Below are positions 1 through 10,359 of a DNA stretch of 64,000 nt, piece by piece. Source of the DNA: Mucidula mucida (taxonomy: Eukaryota > Basidiomycota > Agaricomycetes > Agaricales > Physalacriaceae); contig JADNYV010000052.1 of NCBI GenBank assembly GCA_015501055.1, positions 124,001-188,000 on the forward strand, given 5' to 3'. The translations under genes were made by a program, and so were the position numbers. Position 1 is the stretch's first letter, and the number at the start of each line of letters is the position of its first letter. The notes under the pieces were generated by a model that made no database searches, had not been told where the DNA came from, and saw only the letters and a list, made by a program, of their open reading frames with translations.

Positions 1-1133
1 AGCAGATGCCAGACAAGGCCAAAGAGAATTGATCGCGGGCTCGGACGGATATGCATGGACAACAACAGCTAGTCGCTCCAGCCTGGTGGTCCTCTTGCTT
101 GTCGCCTTCAACATACTAGGGAGACGAAGAAGAATGGACACATCCGCAACCACGATGCACAATGAATGGGCGTGAACAACTTCGGGGACCATAAGACCTA
201 AAGCGCTTGTATGAGGATTCAGAACGATTGAAGTATCAAGCAGACCGTACCATCGTCCGCGTTATACTGCGCCGAGACATACACCTCATCTAGATGATCC
301 ATGCAGGCAATTATATCCCTTATCCTTCCCCGAGTTTTATCAGACGACAAGTCTAGATGTAAGAGAACGAGGCGACGAACGCCACTAAAGACGTTCTTAA
401 ACGAACTGAAAAGATTGGGTTGTATGGAGTCGACGAATGTCTCCACATGGTAGAGTAATAGCTTTGTTATTGTCGGTGGCAGATTTGACAGGACAGGATC
501 TGGCGGGTCATCACCGAAGTAGTACATAGCGTCGTCAATGTCGGCTAGCGTGAGAGCGGTGACCGTTGGGCAATGTGAGATTACATCGAGAAGATACGGT
601 GGATGCATTTCCACGTCTTTTATGGATAATTTTGTGAATGAACTAGAAGGAAGGATGATAGCCATGGGCCGTATAAATCCTTTGAAGAGAATGGTGTCCG
701 GGAAAACGTGTGCGGGAGGTGAGAAATCGAATGTGACATGATCCACGTTAACCAAGTGTTGCTTGAGTTCTATAAGTCCCTGCCAAGCAGGAGTCTCGAC
801 CATTTCGTCAGGATTATGCGAAACGGTCCAGTGGTGAACGAGATAGATGACCTCCTTGACAAGCTTTCCTAGGCTAGGCATATTTCTGATGATGTCAAAG
901 AAGCGCCGGGAACTCTCGCTGAGAGTGAGCAATCGGGAACGACGGCGGGGCGGTTTTTCAAGGGCAAGTTTGATCTCACGATAGATATATTTACGGCAGC
1001 GTGGACCGAAGCATGGTCCTGCTTGAAGCAGAGCGAGGAAAAGTTTCGGGTGGTACGACGTCATTGGGGCATATGAGGCGTCAACTTCATCAACGATGAG
1101 ATCGAGGACCTCCTGAGGAAGGACAAGAGCCAT
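1..1133 (-). CDS. F-box-like/LRR family protein, 3' part beyond the left edge
   Basis: The ATG is at 1133; the frame stays open further upstream but only with a TTG. Exon 1 is 1133-251, a 53 nt GT-AG intron is 250-198, and exon 2 (197-1) is still open at the edge, so the C-terminus is missing. The protein opens with an F-box-like helix (residues 1-16, LPQEVLDLIVDEVD), then the block FGPRCRKYIY and hydrophobic leucine-rich repeats. The same blocks and the same intron position occur in the damaged gene at 41576-42850, so the two are paralogues. Such proteins usually act as SCF ubiquitin-ligase substrate adaptors; that role is inferred from family only and the target is unknown. Nothing disrupts this copy within the window. 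Confidence 0.6.
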
Positions 1134-2266
1134 GCAAGTCTGAAAATGAATCAGCTTGAACGAGTTACAGAGCGCCGGACATGTTATACCGAACGTGGTA
1201 TACCAGGGATATACACGTTGTTGTGTCAATATCAATATTTGGGCCTGGTAAGACGCGAGTCAAGCTTAATGACAGTGTGGGTCGGATAGGATGAGGGGTA
1301 CAATTGATAGCAAGGAGATCGCGTCGTTGGAGGCGGACCAGAACACACCGAAGGTCAGTCTCCGTGAGCGGTAATAAGAGGAAAACAATTGCTCAAGGAG
1401 AGGGACGTATTCAGGTAGATATAGCAATTGTGGTCAAGGGAAAAAGATTCGAGCGCGGTCGGGGTGAGAGTTGGGGAGGAAGCCGTGTCCATCGCGTGAC
1501 GTGAGATTAGTCATCTTTCCTTTCCTACGCCACGAAGGATTGACGAATGCGCATATCTTATGACATACTGTAGTCGCCCTGTCGTGGTCCCAGACACTCG
1601 TCTCAACCTCTAATGACTCCTACGAGTCTCTTTCTTATGGACAGAATTGGCAGCAGTCCCAAAAACAAAGAACCTAAGTATTCATCCCAAACTCACATCC
1701 CCCTCGTAAGACTTCCCAGGTTTTGGTTCGCAATTAAATAAATGTACATGTACAGGCGTCACGATGAGCGAGAAGCACCACAAGCTTCTTCCCTGACTTG
1801 CCTTCACATTTAGTCCAGACTGTAGCCAACTGTCTCGTGAACTCGGTTATTCTACGTATCAGCAGAAACGTAGTCGCGCAGCTTGTCACTGGCCCCTAAC
1901 AAGTCGGGCTTGATAACTTGGGAGAACATCTACTAGTAGGAAAGGCTGAAAACCTGACGAAGGTGAAAGCCGGCTCTGTGGTCTGCTACGATTGACTACT
2001 GATGGATCGGGCGGGGTGAAGCTCGCCTGCGCGAGCGCGAGGAAACAACGGTTATGGCCGACAAGGACGACTCCGCAGGGCTTGCTCTCTGAGATCGCGT
2101 GGGTGAAACGGCAACAAGAAAATTTTCGGTATATCGAAAGCGAGGCACAGTAGATCACCACTGTTCTTGTGATCTACTGTGCTTGATATCGCGCCCATGG
2201 CTGGCCTTGAGAAAGTTCATTAGCTCATGATAATGAAGAGCCGATAAAGGACGTACTGTACGTCTC
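1134..2266. other. Intergenic stretch
   Basis: No supportable gene lies between the F-box gene (transcribed leftwards) and the 3' end of the monooxygenase. The longest open frames lack an ATG or family resemblance. The only structure noted is the hairpin at 2146-2181. Confidence 0.5.
2146..2181. repeat. Perfect 13 bp inverted repeat with 10 nt loop
   Basis: The arms CACAGTAGATCAC (2146-2158) and GTGATCTACTGTG (2169-2181) are exact reverse complements, extendable by 2-3 pairs including a wobble. It lies about 85 bp past the monooxygenase stop, so it could be a 3' end structure or a small-element relic. Function unknown. Confidence 0.7.
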
Positions 2267-4121
2267 TTAATGTCTCGCAACGCCCTTCAAATAATCATCA
2301 ACCATCCCTTTATAATCACTCGCCCTATACGGCACAAACCATTCACTGAACCAGCCTTTCTTCCGCTTAACCTCCAGCCCCAGATCCTTCATCATCGTGT
2401 CCACAACATCCTGCACCTCACCGACAGCAGCCGGCGTCGCCTTGCCTCTTCCCAAATACCGCTCCCAAATACCGCCGCTCGCACCACGCGTTCACCAAAG
2501 CGATGTGCCTATCCATCTCCACTTTCGGTGGCACATCCCGTAGCCCTTCGAGGAACGATACACCCCAGAGTGCTGACACTTCGTCGTAAATGGCGGTTTG
2601 AGTATTGTTGAGCAGTCCGATGAAGATGAGGTCCCGGGCTTTGAGATGAGCGGGCGATGTGGGGAGGATGTAGCGATATAAGCGAAAGGGAGTGCGCAGG
2701 AGAGGACGCTGATATGTCGTACTCATTGGGGACTCGGCTAATATGGGTAGACGAGCGAGGACTTCCTTTTCTGCATCTTTGTGTAGATTTGCCCAATACT
2801 CTTGTTCGCTTGGGGTCTCAGATGAGAAAGGCATGGGTAGGCCGGGAATAAGTGGTTCAAAAACGTCAGTCTTGTAGGTCCACCCCGTCGCAAATATGGC
2901 GCCGTCGACGTTGCGTAGAGTCGTTCCGTTGGGCAACTCGACTTTATCTGCCGACATGGAGGTAATAGTCGCCCTGTGTACGCGCAAATTCTTTCCTTCG
3001 TGCAACGACTTGGTAAAGGTCTCGTTCCCGTGTAATATGGAGAGACAAGAACTGGAGAACAAAGCGCTGTCGAAAAAATCAGGACACGAAGTCAATGTTG
3101 ATAAATTTCGAACCTTTCACTCTCGGGCATCAACTTCTTCACGTTTTCACTGCCTGTCTTGTACGGCTCCAGCTTGATAGTAGTCTCGGCAATCTTCCTC
3201 CACACACGCTTGTTCAGCCAAGTCCCCAGACAATTAGTCCCGCTATGTAAAAAGCGCCACCACCATCCCTCCGTGTTCCAGATACTAGGCATCCATACGT
3301 TCTTCCAGCGCCCGGTGAAAATGGCAGGATGATGTCCCCACCACTTTCGCAGTTCCACCATCAATCCGGGCCCGTTTCCCTCTCCAACTTGTCTAATGAC
3401 CCAGTCCACCTCCTTGCCGGCTTCCAGACACATGATGACAGCGTCAATTGCTGATTTACAGCCGCCATATACAGTTACGCTCCGCATACCACCGTCTCCG
3501 CCCTTGGTGAACTGCGCGAAATAAGGCGATATTTCGCGAGAATGGATGACTGGACCCGTGAAGCCTGAACGCGGTATATCAGGCATATACGCGTCTGACG
3601 CGAGACCCGTCGCGACGACCAGTTTATCGCAGACAATGACCTCGTTGGTGTCGAGGCTGACGAGCCACTCTTCGCCTTTCTTTGCGCATTTGAGGACGCG
3701 CACGCCCAGGCGCATATGCTCGAGCAGGCTGAAGCGGTCCGCGTACTGCGAGAGGTACTCGAACACCTTGGACGCCGGGATCTCCTGCCAATCCTTCTCA
3801 TTCATGGGCAGATCGGAAAAGTCAAATAAACCAGAGGGACTGTCGGCGATAAGCCCAGGATGAATGCGCTCCAAGCTCCAAACTCCACCCAGCGTCTGGG
3901 CAGCATCGATGATGGTAAGTTGTATGTTGGGGTTGATTTGGAGGTAACTAGGACGTGTGTAGCGTGAACTGCCGAAGAGAAATATGCAACATAATGTACG
4001 TTTTAGCTGCTGCAAGACCACCCCATCCTGTTGAACAATCAGTGAGAACATGCGTAATTAAACGCCACAGGAATGAAGGCTTACCTGCACCAATAATGAC
4101 TACCCTGGTGGCAAGAGCCAT
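2267..4121 (-). CDS. Flavin-containing monooxygenase-like protein, C-terminus frameshifted by a 13 bp duplication
   Basis: Predicted NADPH- and FAD-dependent monooxygenase acting on N-, S- or carbonyl substrates. Exons: 4121-4085, 4027-4000, 3947-3114 and 3066 onward, with introns of 57, 52 and 47 nt. Joining exons 1 and 2 creates the FAD Rossmann motif GAGWGG at residues 11-16. The FMO fingerprint FTGPVIH, two ATG-type motifs (VVATG, IFATG) and an NADPH-site YGG follow in order. The last exon carries two copies of a 13 bp unit (2450-2475). As it stands translation stops at 2418 (515 aa); with one unit the frame runs to 2267 (561 aa), and the total length is then divisible by three. The altered tail lies beyond the cofactor motifs, so some activity may remain. 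It is divergent from the ThDP gene. Exact subfamily (FMO or Baeyer-Villiger type) is not settled. Confidence 0.82.
2450..2475 (-). repeat. 13 bp tandem duplication inside the monooxygenase gene
   Basis: GCGGTATTTGGGA occurs twice back to back on the minus strand (2475-2463, 2462-2450). The extra copy shifts the reading frame of the last about 60 codons. Confidence 0.9.
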
Positions 4122-4436
4122 GATTGTTGCGCGTTGACACCTCCGTGCAAGCTGTCATTTTGAGGCGCTCGTGACAGCTTGTCAGTAGTGCCTTCTGGAG
4201 GTAGAAGATAATGAATGACAACGAATTCGGTGAGAAAGTTGTCACCGATCGGAGCAGGTCCAAGTCGGCCATTGCCGTTACTGACCGATCTCGACACAGC
4301 CACATTCGTCTGTCAGTATACTGCGATGGCCACCGTATTTCTGCCACATGATGCTATCATTTTCCCTGCGTTGGAGTCGTTTCTGGCCAATCAAACAATA
4401 GCGAGGTAAGCAGACAGCTGATTTCTCTTTCTGACC
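4122..4436. promoter_or_regulatory. Divergent promoter between monooxygenase and ThDP-enzyme genes
   Basis: Only 315 bp separate the two start codons (4121 on minus, 4437 on plus), so both genes must be driven from here. No clear TATA box was found on either side. Co-regulation is inferred from the arrangement alone. Confidence 0.55.
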
Positions 4437-6485
4437 ATGCTCACGACGTCCTCCGTTTTCTTGAAGGCCCTCTCAGATGTTGGAATAACGCATGCCTTTG
4501 TCAATTGGGGTTCTGACCATCCTGCGTTGCTCGAAGAACTAGCACGGCAACGGTCTTCTTCAAATGGGACTGTATTGCAAATTGTCACATCGCCAAACGA
4601 AATGGTAGCGCTGAGTGCTGCGCAGGGGTACGCGCAGGTCACCGGGAAACCAGCGGCGGTCATTGTACACGTCGACGTCGGCACACAGGCGCTCGCTGGT
4701 GCGGTGCACAACGTCGATCGGTCGCATACTCCGGTTCTCATCTATGCCGGTGCATCTGCTTTCACCAGCAACAACGAACTCAAAGGCTCTAGAAATGAAT
4801 GGATTATGTGGATCCAAGGTGAGCCGTCAGGTTGTCTTTAAGAACGATTGTAATATGTGCAGATGTTCCTGATCAGAGCGCGATTGTCCGTCAGTATATG
4901 CGCTATACCGCGCAGATATACAGTCCGGTAAATGTTTCAGAGGTGGTCAAACGGTCTTTTCAGATGTACGCGTCTCCTTTCCTTCGTCGGGGCGTCATAC
5001 TCAATCATCTTTAGTGCTACTAGCGATCCCAAAGGCCCAGTGTACCTGTGGGCGCGTAGGGAAGTCATGGAAGCAGAGGTCGAAGCCAGCGTCATGGACA
5101 CTGTAGAAGATTTGAGCAAATGGCCTTCCGTTGAAGCGAGTGCACTCTCACCCACCGCCGTTACAAGGATAGCCACCGCTCTTATGACCGCTAGCAATCC
5201 TCTTATCATCACCTCTCACCTCGGCCGGAATCCCGATGCAGTGGCTCCTCTCATCGTCCTATCCACCCTCCTCGCCATACCCGTCTACTGTTCTTGTCCT
5301 TCGAATGTAAATATCCCCTTCTCTCATCCCTACTTTGCCGGCCTGTCGTATCTTCCTCCGGGTGGTCATACGCCGCTTCTCGCAGCTGCTGATGTAGTGC
5401 TTGTCATCGAAAGTGATGTTCCCTGGATCGCTAGTGACCGAGTCACTTCGCTAAACGGTGAAGCCAGAGTATTCATCATCAATTCCGGTGACCCGCTGAA
5501 GACGAGGGAAATGGGGATGTGGCACGTTCCTGCACAGTTGATCTGTAGAGCTGACGCAGAGCTTGCTCTAATACAGTTGGAGGAGGTAGTAAGGCAGCTC
5601 GACGAACAAGCATGCTCTGTCGGCGAGAGTTTCTTGGCATCTACGCTTGTTCTTGAAAGAGCCAAGGCATTGAAGAGACGACATGAGGCCTGGATCATTT
5701 CCTTGGACGCCCGGGAGCAAACTTTTGTTGATGGCGCCAACTTGACCGTTCCCAACGTGGTCGGAGCACTCAGAAGAGTTGTCCGGGCGTTGACAGGTAG
5801 TAATGGCAAGGATGCGATCGTATTAAATGAAGGCATCAGCAACTATAGCCTGGTATGGGAGCATATGAGGGCTGTCGTACCGGGTAGTATGATCACCTCG
5901 GGAGGCTCGTCTTTGGGCTGGGCTCTGGGTGCCGCGATTGGGGTGTCGCTTGGGTCTGATCATGACTTGATTGTCGCAGTTGTCGGCGATGGTTCCTTCA
6001 TGTTCGGTGTACCGAGCTCAGCTTATTGGATGGCCCGGAAATATAACACTGTATGGAGCAGTTGTCATTTTCCAGTCTTTGTGACTCACTTGTTTTCACA
6101 GCCGTTTTTGACGATTGTTTTGAACAATGGAGGATGGAAGGTATGCCATTGAGTGTTCATGTTCGCTTTGCTCTCAGTTAAATTCATTTATGTATAGTCG
6201 CCGAAACTATCCATGCTTGGTGTACATCCATCCGGGCTAGGATCCGAAGCCTCCGGAGAGAGACTCTCGGTTGGGTTTGGGCCTGACGTTCCGGATTATT
6301 CACAAATCGCTGTGGCTGCGTCCGGTGGTTGGGCCTGGGGTAAACGGATTGGCAGTGGCGGCGACGGTGCAGTGGGTACCGAACAAAGTTTGGCGCGTTT
6401 GGAGGCGTCCATGACAGAAGCCGTGAACATCGTATTAAAGGAGGGTCGATGTGCTGTCCTCGATTGCGTTCTGGAGTCAATATAG
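4437..6485 (+). CDS. Thiamine-diphosphate-dependent enzyme (acetolactate synthase / benzoylformate decarboxylase superfamily)
   Basis: Five exons: 4437-4818, 4863-4965, 5015-6050, 6102-6140 and 6198-6485, with introns of 44-57 nt, giving 615 aa in frame. The N-terminal pyrimidine-binding domain carries the likely catalytic glutamate at E55 (SPNEMVALSAAQGYA). The central domain follows IATSDPKGPVYLW. The C-terminal pyrophosphate domain shows the Mg-ThDP motif: GDG in VVGDGSFMFG and the NN of IVLNN, joined correctly only after intron 3 is removed. Such enzymes cleave or form C-C bonds next to a carbonyl (2-keto acid decarboxylation, carboligation or 2-hydroxyacyl-CoA cleavage); the substrate cannot be told here. 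No peroxisomal or signal peptide is evident. The start fits the family's usual N-terminus. It lies between an FMO and a peroxygenase, suggesting a shared pathway. Confidence 0.88.
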
Positions 6486-6950
6486 GCCGGAGATGGAAAT
6501 TTTATCCATGTCATATCAGGTCCTTTTTACTCATCTGCACGCTGGTTCACACGATTGATTGATCTTGGATTGATCACTGAAATGGCAAGATGCATTTCTC
6601 GGGCATTTTATTTCTCGGGTGGTATTTGATCATAGGCGCTTAGCGAATGCGTGCATTTCATTGATAATCATACACGGACACTGCAAGAATTTTGCCGAGC
6701 GAGGAATGCCAGTGGCTAAGCGCTAAGGTCTGTGTCATGGGTATGCAACGTGGGCAACACATGTTGTACTTCTCTTCAATATCTCAAGAACCTGGTACCG
6801 GCGTTCCACCTTCCGAAGAACAACATATTGATATGCGTCACAGGCAGCGATAAAGACGTACAATGATTTGCTGACTTGGTGCTAAACCGACAACATTGTG
6901 ATGGCATCCTTCTCCGCGCCACCACAGGAATGCTGACGGACTTCCGCCAC
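6486..6950. other. Intergenic region upstream of the peroxygenase
   Basis: It contains the 3' end of the ThDP gene and the upstream promoter of the peroxygenase gene. No gene seen. Confidence 0.5.
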
Positions 6951-6957
6951 TATAAAA
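6951..6957 (+). promoter_or_regulatory. TATA box of the peroxygenase gene
   Basis: TATAAAA, 53 bp before the ATG at 7004. This supports that ATG as the true start and a protein without a signal peptide. Confidence 0.6.
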
Positions 6958-7003
6958 TGGACTGAAAGGAAGAGAACTTGATCACACAATCGCCCCGCCC
7001 TCA

Positions 7004-7771
7004 ATGTCAACCGTCGTATCTCACGAACATACTACAGGGAAAGCGTGTCCTGTCCAAGCTCTCAAGCATGCATTTTGTGCACCACAGGCAGGCGATAGCC
7101 GCTCTGTGTGCCCGGCACTGAACGCGATGGCGAATCATGGCTACATGTGAGTTTCTCTCCCCACGTTCATTACACACAGAAAACTAAGCGTACGTACGCC
7201 TAGCCCGCGGAATGGCAAAAACATCTCCATCCCGACTCTCATCGCGGGGGCGCGCGAGGTCTTCGGGCTGTCCTTCGTGTTCGCGGCGGGGCTCGTCGTC
7301 GTGACCATGCTCTCCATCGGCAAACTCTGGACTGTCGACCTCTTCGACTTGGGACGGCACGGGCGGATCGAGCACGACGCGTCGTTGGTGCACGGGGATA
7401 CCCCGGAGGGGAAGCGATACGCGCCTACCAGGATCCATAGGGAGTTGGTCGAGGCGCTGGTGGGGGACGTGCCACACGGGGTGGCGGACAAGGTGGATTT
7501 CGCGCGCATGCGCGTGCGCAGGGAGGGGGCGTCGCCAAAGCTGAGTGCGCTGCATGCGGAGATTGCGCGGGGCGAGGCGGCGCTGCTGTTGGGTGTGCTG
7601 AGCACGGCTGGCGGAGCCGGGATTCCGCTGGAGTGGTTGTTGAGTCTTCTTGGGGATGAGAGGATACCGGACGGTTGGCGACCGGACCATACGCAGGGCC
7701 TGGTGAGGACGGTTATGATGAGTCGGGAGATCAAGTCGATTATGGAGGATTTGCGACGGGGACCCGCATAG
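7004..7771 (+). CDS. Heme-thiolate peroxidase / unspecific peroxygenase (chloroperoxidase family), short form
   Basis: Two exons (7004-7146, 7204-7771) around a 57 nt intron give 236 aa, the size of short-form fungal peroxygenases. Family marks are present: the proximal heme-ligand cysteine C36 in SVCPALNAMANHGY, the block PRNGKNI directly after the intron, and the EHD motif at 104-106 (IEHDASL) that binds Mg and a heme propionate. The usual PCP triplet reads VCP, with the cysteine kept. These enzymes transfer oxygen from H2O2 to C-H, C=C or aromatic substrates, or halogenate. There is no signal peptide, so an intracellular enzyme is suggested although many relatives are secreted. A TATA box 53 bp upstream supports the start. 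It is same-strand and 518 bp after the ThDP enzyme. Confidence 0.87.
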
Positions 7772-7889
7772 GACCTCGTTTTGGCCTACGCCCCAAGTTC
7801 TACGTATGCTATCTGTCTTGTTTTAGTTTTATGTAGTGTACTGCGGATAATGTAATGATATTGTGAGATGAATGAGAGCCAGATTGAAT

Positions 7890-8969
7890 GGGAAAGCATA
7901 AGTGGCGCATGTACATTTTAGAAAGCACTACAATTCCGTTCTTCACATTCTCGCAAAATGCTCGTGGTGCTGGTGGAAGATGGTCAAGTTGGCGATCAAG
8001 TGCTTGCAAAACCCTGTTAGATTCCAATGCGCACTAGCCGATTCAAGCGTAACCTATTCATGGACGGAATCGAAAGGAAGACGAGTCGTGACCAAACAAC
8101 GCCCAACTCGACCTCTACGACCGTCTTGAGACGAGCGCCTAATTAACAACCACCCTGCGACCACGGTGCGCGCTCAAATCTATCCTCACCGGTCAAACCG
8201 ATAATGAATCAAAGTTTGAATTGGACCACACTGTGTCACAGACTGATGAATTGACCAAATATACTCCATGTTCAATGTAAACTAACGTCCATACATCATG
8301 CTGAGCTCGAGCTGAAGACAATCCCAATTCTCCGTGAATGAACGAGGTCTCGATGTAGCATCATTCATCTACCTAAGCATTGTCTCCACCCCAAGTATGT
8401 ACATGTACAATTTGACGACACGCTCGAACATTCAAAAATAGAAACATTTGAATTCTCCCGCTTTAATCCCTGTAACTCGTTTTAGTAACAACTGTGTCGA
8501 GAGATACTGGACTCACCAAGGCGCTTCAATTCCTCTCGCATCTTGTCCTCTTGTGGCGTTCCGCCCTTCATCTTGTGCTCTTCTATAAGCACTTCGTCCA
8601 CACCATCCGGATTCGTGTGGGTCCATGCACCTCTCTCCTTTTGGGTGACAGCAAGGAAATCATGGTAGGCTGCGTCACGCCGTGGTGCATAATAGCAGCC
8701 AAATTGGTAGCCCTCGTCGAGCAACATCTCATCGAGGTTCACACGAACTGATGCGTCCATGCTGTGATCTGGCGAAAGGTCAAACCCATATGATTCGGTG
8801 AGCCACCGAACGCCCTCCTCATTGGGAATGTGGAGGCCGCCTATCATCTGGTAATTCGTGCGTTTCCGCCCGGTGGCAGCCTGTGAACGGTACCAAGGGG
8901 GGATGATACCCTCAGCGGCATAGGGGTTGTAGGTGACATCCGTTAGCTTGGGCTGTTCAGTGGCCATAG
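7890..8969. repeat. Segmental duplication, copy A
   Basis: By eye this block, with the small gene at 8432-8967, matches 25706-25800 plus 26690-27640. Shared stretches include the gene, its 3' flank (about 8005-8180 against 26708-26880) and a short piece near 7890-7950. Copy B has about 890 bp of extra sequence between its two parts. Confidence 0.7.
8432..8967 (-). CDS. Unknown small protein, duplicated orphan family, copy A
   Basis: Exons 8967-8517 and 8469-8432 surround a 47 nt intron (GTGAGT donor, CTAAAA branch-like site), giving 162 aa. I do not recognise the family. The protein is hydrophilic, lacks a signal peptide or membrane segment, and has a central block RTNYQMIGGLHIPNEEG followed by an acidic/tryptophan region with WLTESYGFDL. 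The C-terminus is KRLGIKAGEFKCFYF after splicing. Copy B at 27065-27611 keeps the same intron position, the same 38 nt second exon and most residues, and differs mostly by substitutions in frame. That pattern indicates selection on a protein. A frameshifted third fragment lies at 33270-33400. Confidence 0.65.
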
Positions 8970-9814
8970 TGGTCGCTAGTAAAGAGTGGGCGGGCCTCTT
9001 ACAAATCGGCGCAGTGCCGAGGGCTGCCGCTCGTAGCTCTCTGCTGATACCAATTCTTAGCTCTCGATCCCGCGACTATTATCCCTCCTATCTTTCCGGG
9101 ACCACTCATCCTCGATCCCAATCCACCCGATGCAGCTACTCTGTTCCATCGCATCGATATCAGTGCCCTCTGGAATCTTTATCGTGCAACGGATGACAAT
9201 GTCCGGTACGAGAAGACCACGTATGGGTACTGGAACAGTGTCCTACAAAGCATATTTTCTCTTAGCAGAGGTTATCAGGTGAGCCCAGAGACTCTCAATA
9301 TTTGCCTTGGTTGAAAGGCATCTCGAGATCGAGGTTCAATATCCTGTTCGCCGTGATCTCGGTCACAGGTTTGGCACTCCTTCCACAAGTTCCATCGGCG
9401 GTGTTTTGCTGGCGATATTTGTGAGAGGGGCCGGGCTACCGTACAATGCACATCGGGGAGGTCTTGATGTAATATTGTTCAGAGAAAGGCATGTCTTGGT
9501 GCAGTCACTACACGCCCACCAAAGGCTGTTACGGCGGCGAGAATAACTGCACAGTTGCACATTTTTAAGGTTGCTGAACCCCAAATGCGTAAGCGGGGGC
9601 TATGACGCGCACGGTGGCTGTGAAGCGTGGGACATATTACTATGCTCAGCCGCGCGTATTCCCCGCTTTCATGTTCGTTCGCGGTTCTACCGTGGCACTA
9701 TGGGAAGCAAGCCGATTGGGCTGGTTGAGTGATATTGTGATTGTAATGCAACGTTTGGGGGTCACTGAGCCTCAAGATTGGTTGACAACTTTATCTACGG
9801 TTCAAGGCGTCGAC
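8968..9814 (+). other. Coding-like relic, target of element 1
   Basis: An open frame at 9048-9272 has exon-like composition (proline-rich start, then TLFHRIDISALWNLYRATDD) and ends at a good GTGAGC donor. A second frame with an ATG at 9602 runs 71 codons to the insertion point. The retrotransposon entered this second frame: across the 5 bp target duplication the host frame would have ended six codons later. No family recognised and no complete gene can be drawn. Probably a degraded gene. Confidence 0.35.
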
Positions 9815-10344
9815 TGTTAGCGACGGACTAAGCCACGAGACTCAACCAGGTACCACAGCAAGAACTGAAAGAGAAAGCGTTCGCGTTCGTAAGACTAGGC
9901 TAGGCCCGGTGTATAAACGAGATCGGAACTAAAGTACAATGATACTACACTACTGCTTATATACTAGTAAGCCTGTGTTTGGGACTCCTTGTCCATACGT
10001 GTTTCCGCTAGGGATAACTCCACGCCCTTGACCCAGTGTTGTATGCTACTAGTCCGTGAAACTATTAAATACGAGTGGTAACTGCATGTAAGTAATAATA
10101 CTGAAACGACCATGTGTGCTACGAGTGTCGGTGGTGTGTATACAATGGGGAATCCATGAGGTGTCGGCATGTATGATGTCATCCATGTGTTAGGCGTGTG
10201 TCCGACATGAGTACGGCTTCGGTAATGAACAGGAGTATGATCGGTGACGAAACAGATGATGAAACAGTCCGTTGGTTGATAAGACAAGGCCCCCGATAAG
10301 ATATGATAAGATGTGAAAGTGTGAAAATATGGCCATTCATAACA
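9815..10344 (-). repeat. 3' LTR of element 1
   Basis: 530 bp, starts TGTTAG and ends ATAACA on the plus strand. The polypurine tract AAGGAGGGGGTGA lies directly beside it on the minus strand (about 10345-10357). Confidence 0.9.
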
Positions 10345-10359
10345 TCACCCCCTCCTTAA

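Noticed and set aside
1886..2161. 91-codon minus-strand frame
   Set aside because: Begins with GTG codons, no similarity, and overlaps the hairpin.
2267..7771. A complete biosynthetic gene cluster
   Set aside because: No backbone enzyme (PKS, NRPS, terpene cyclase) and no adjacent transporter or regulator in this block; kept only as a weak cluster hypothesis.
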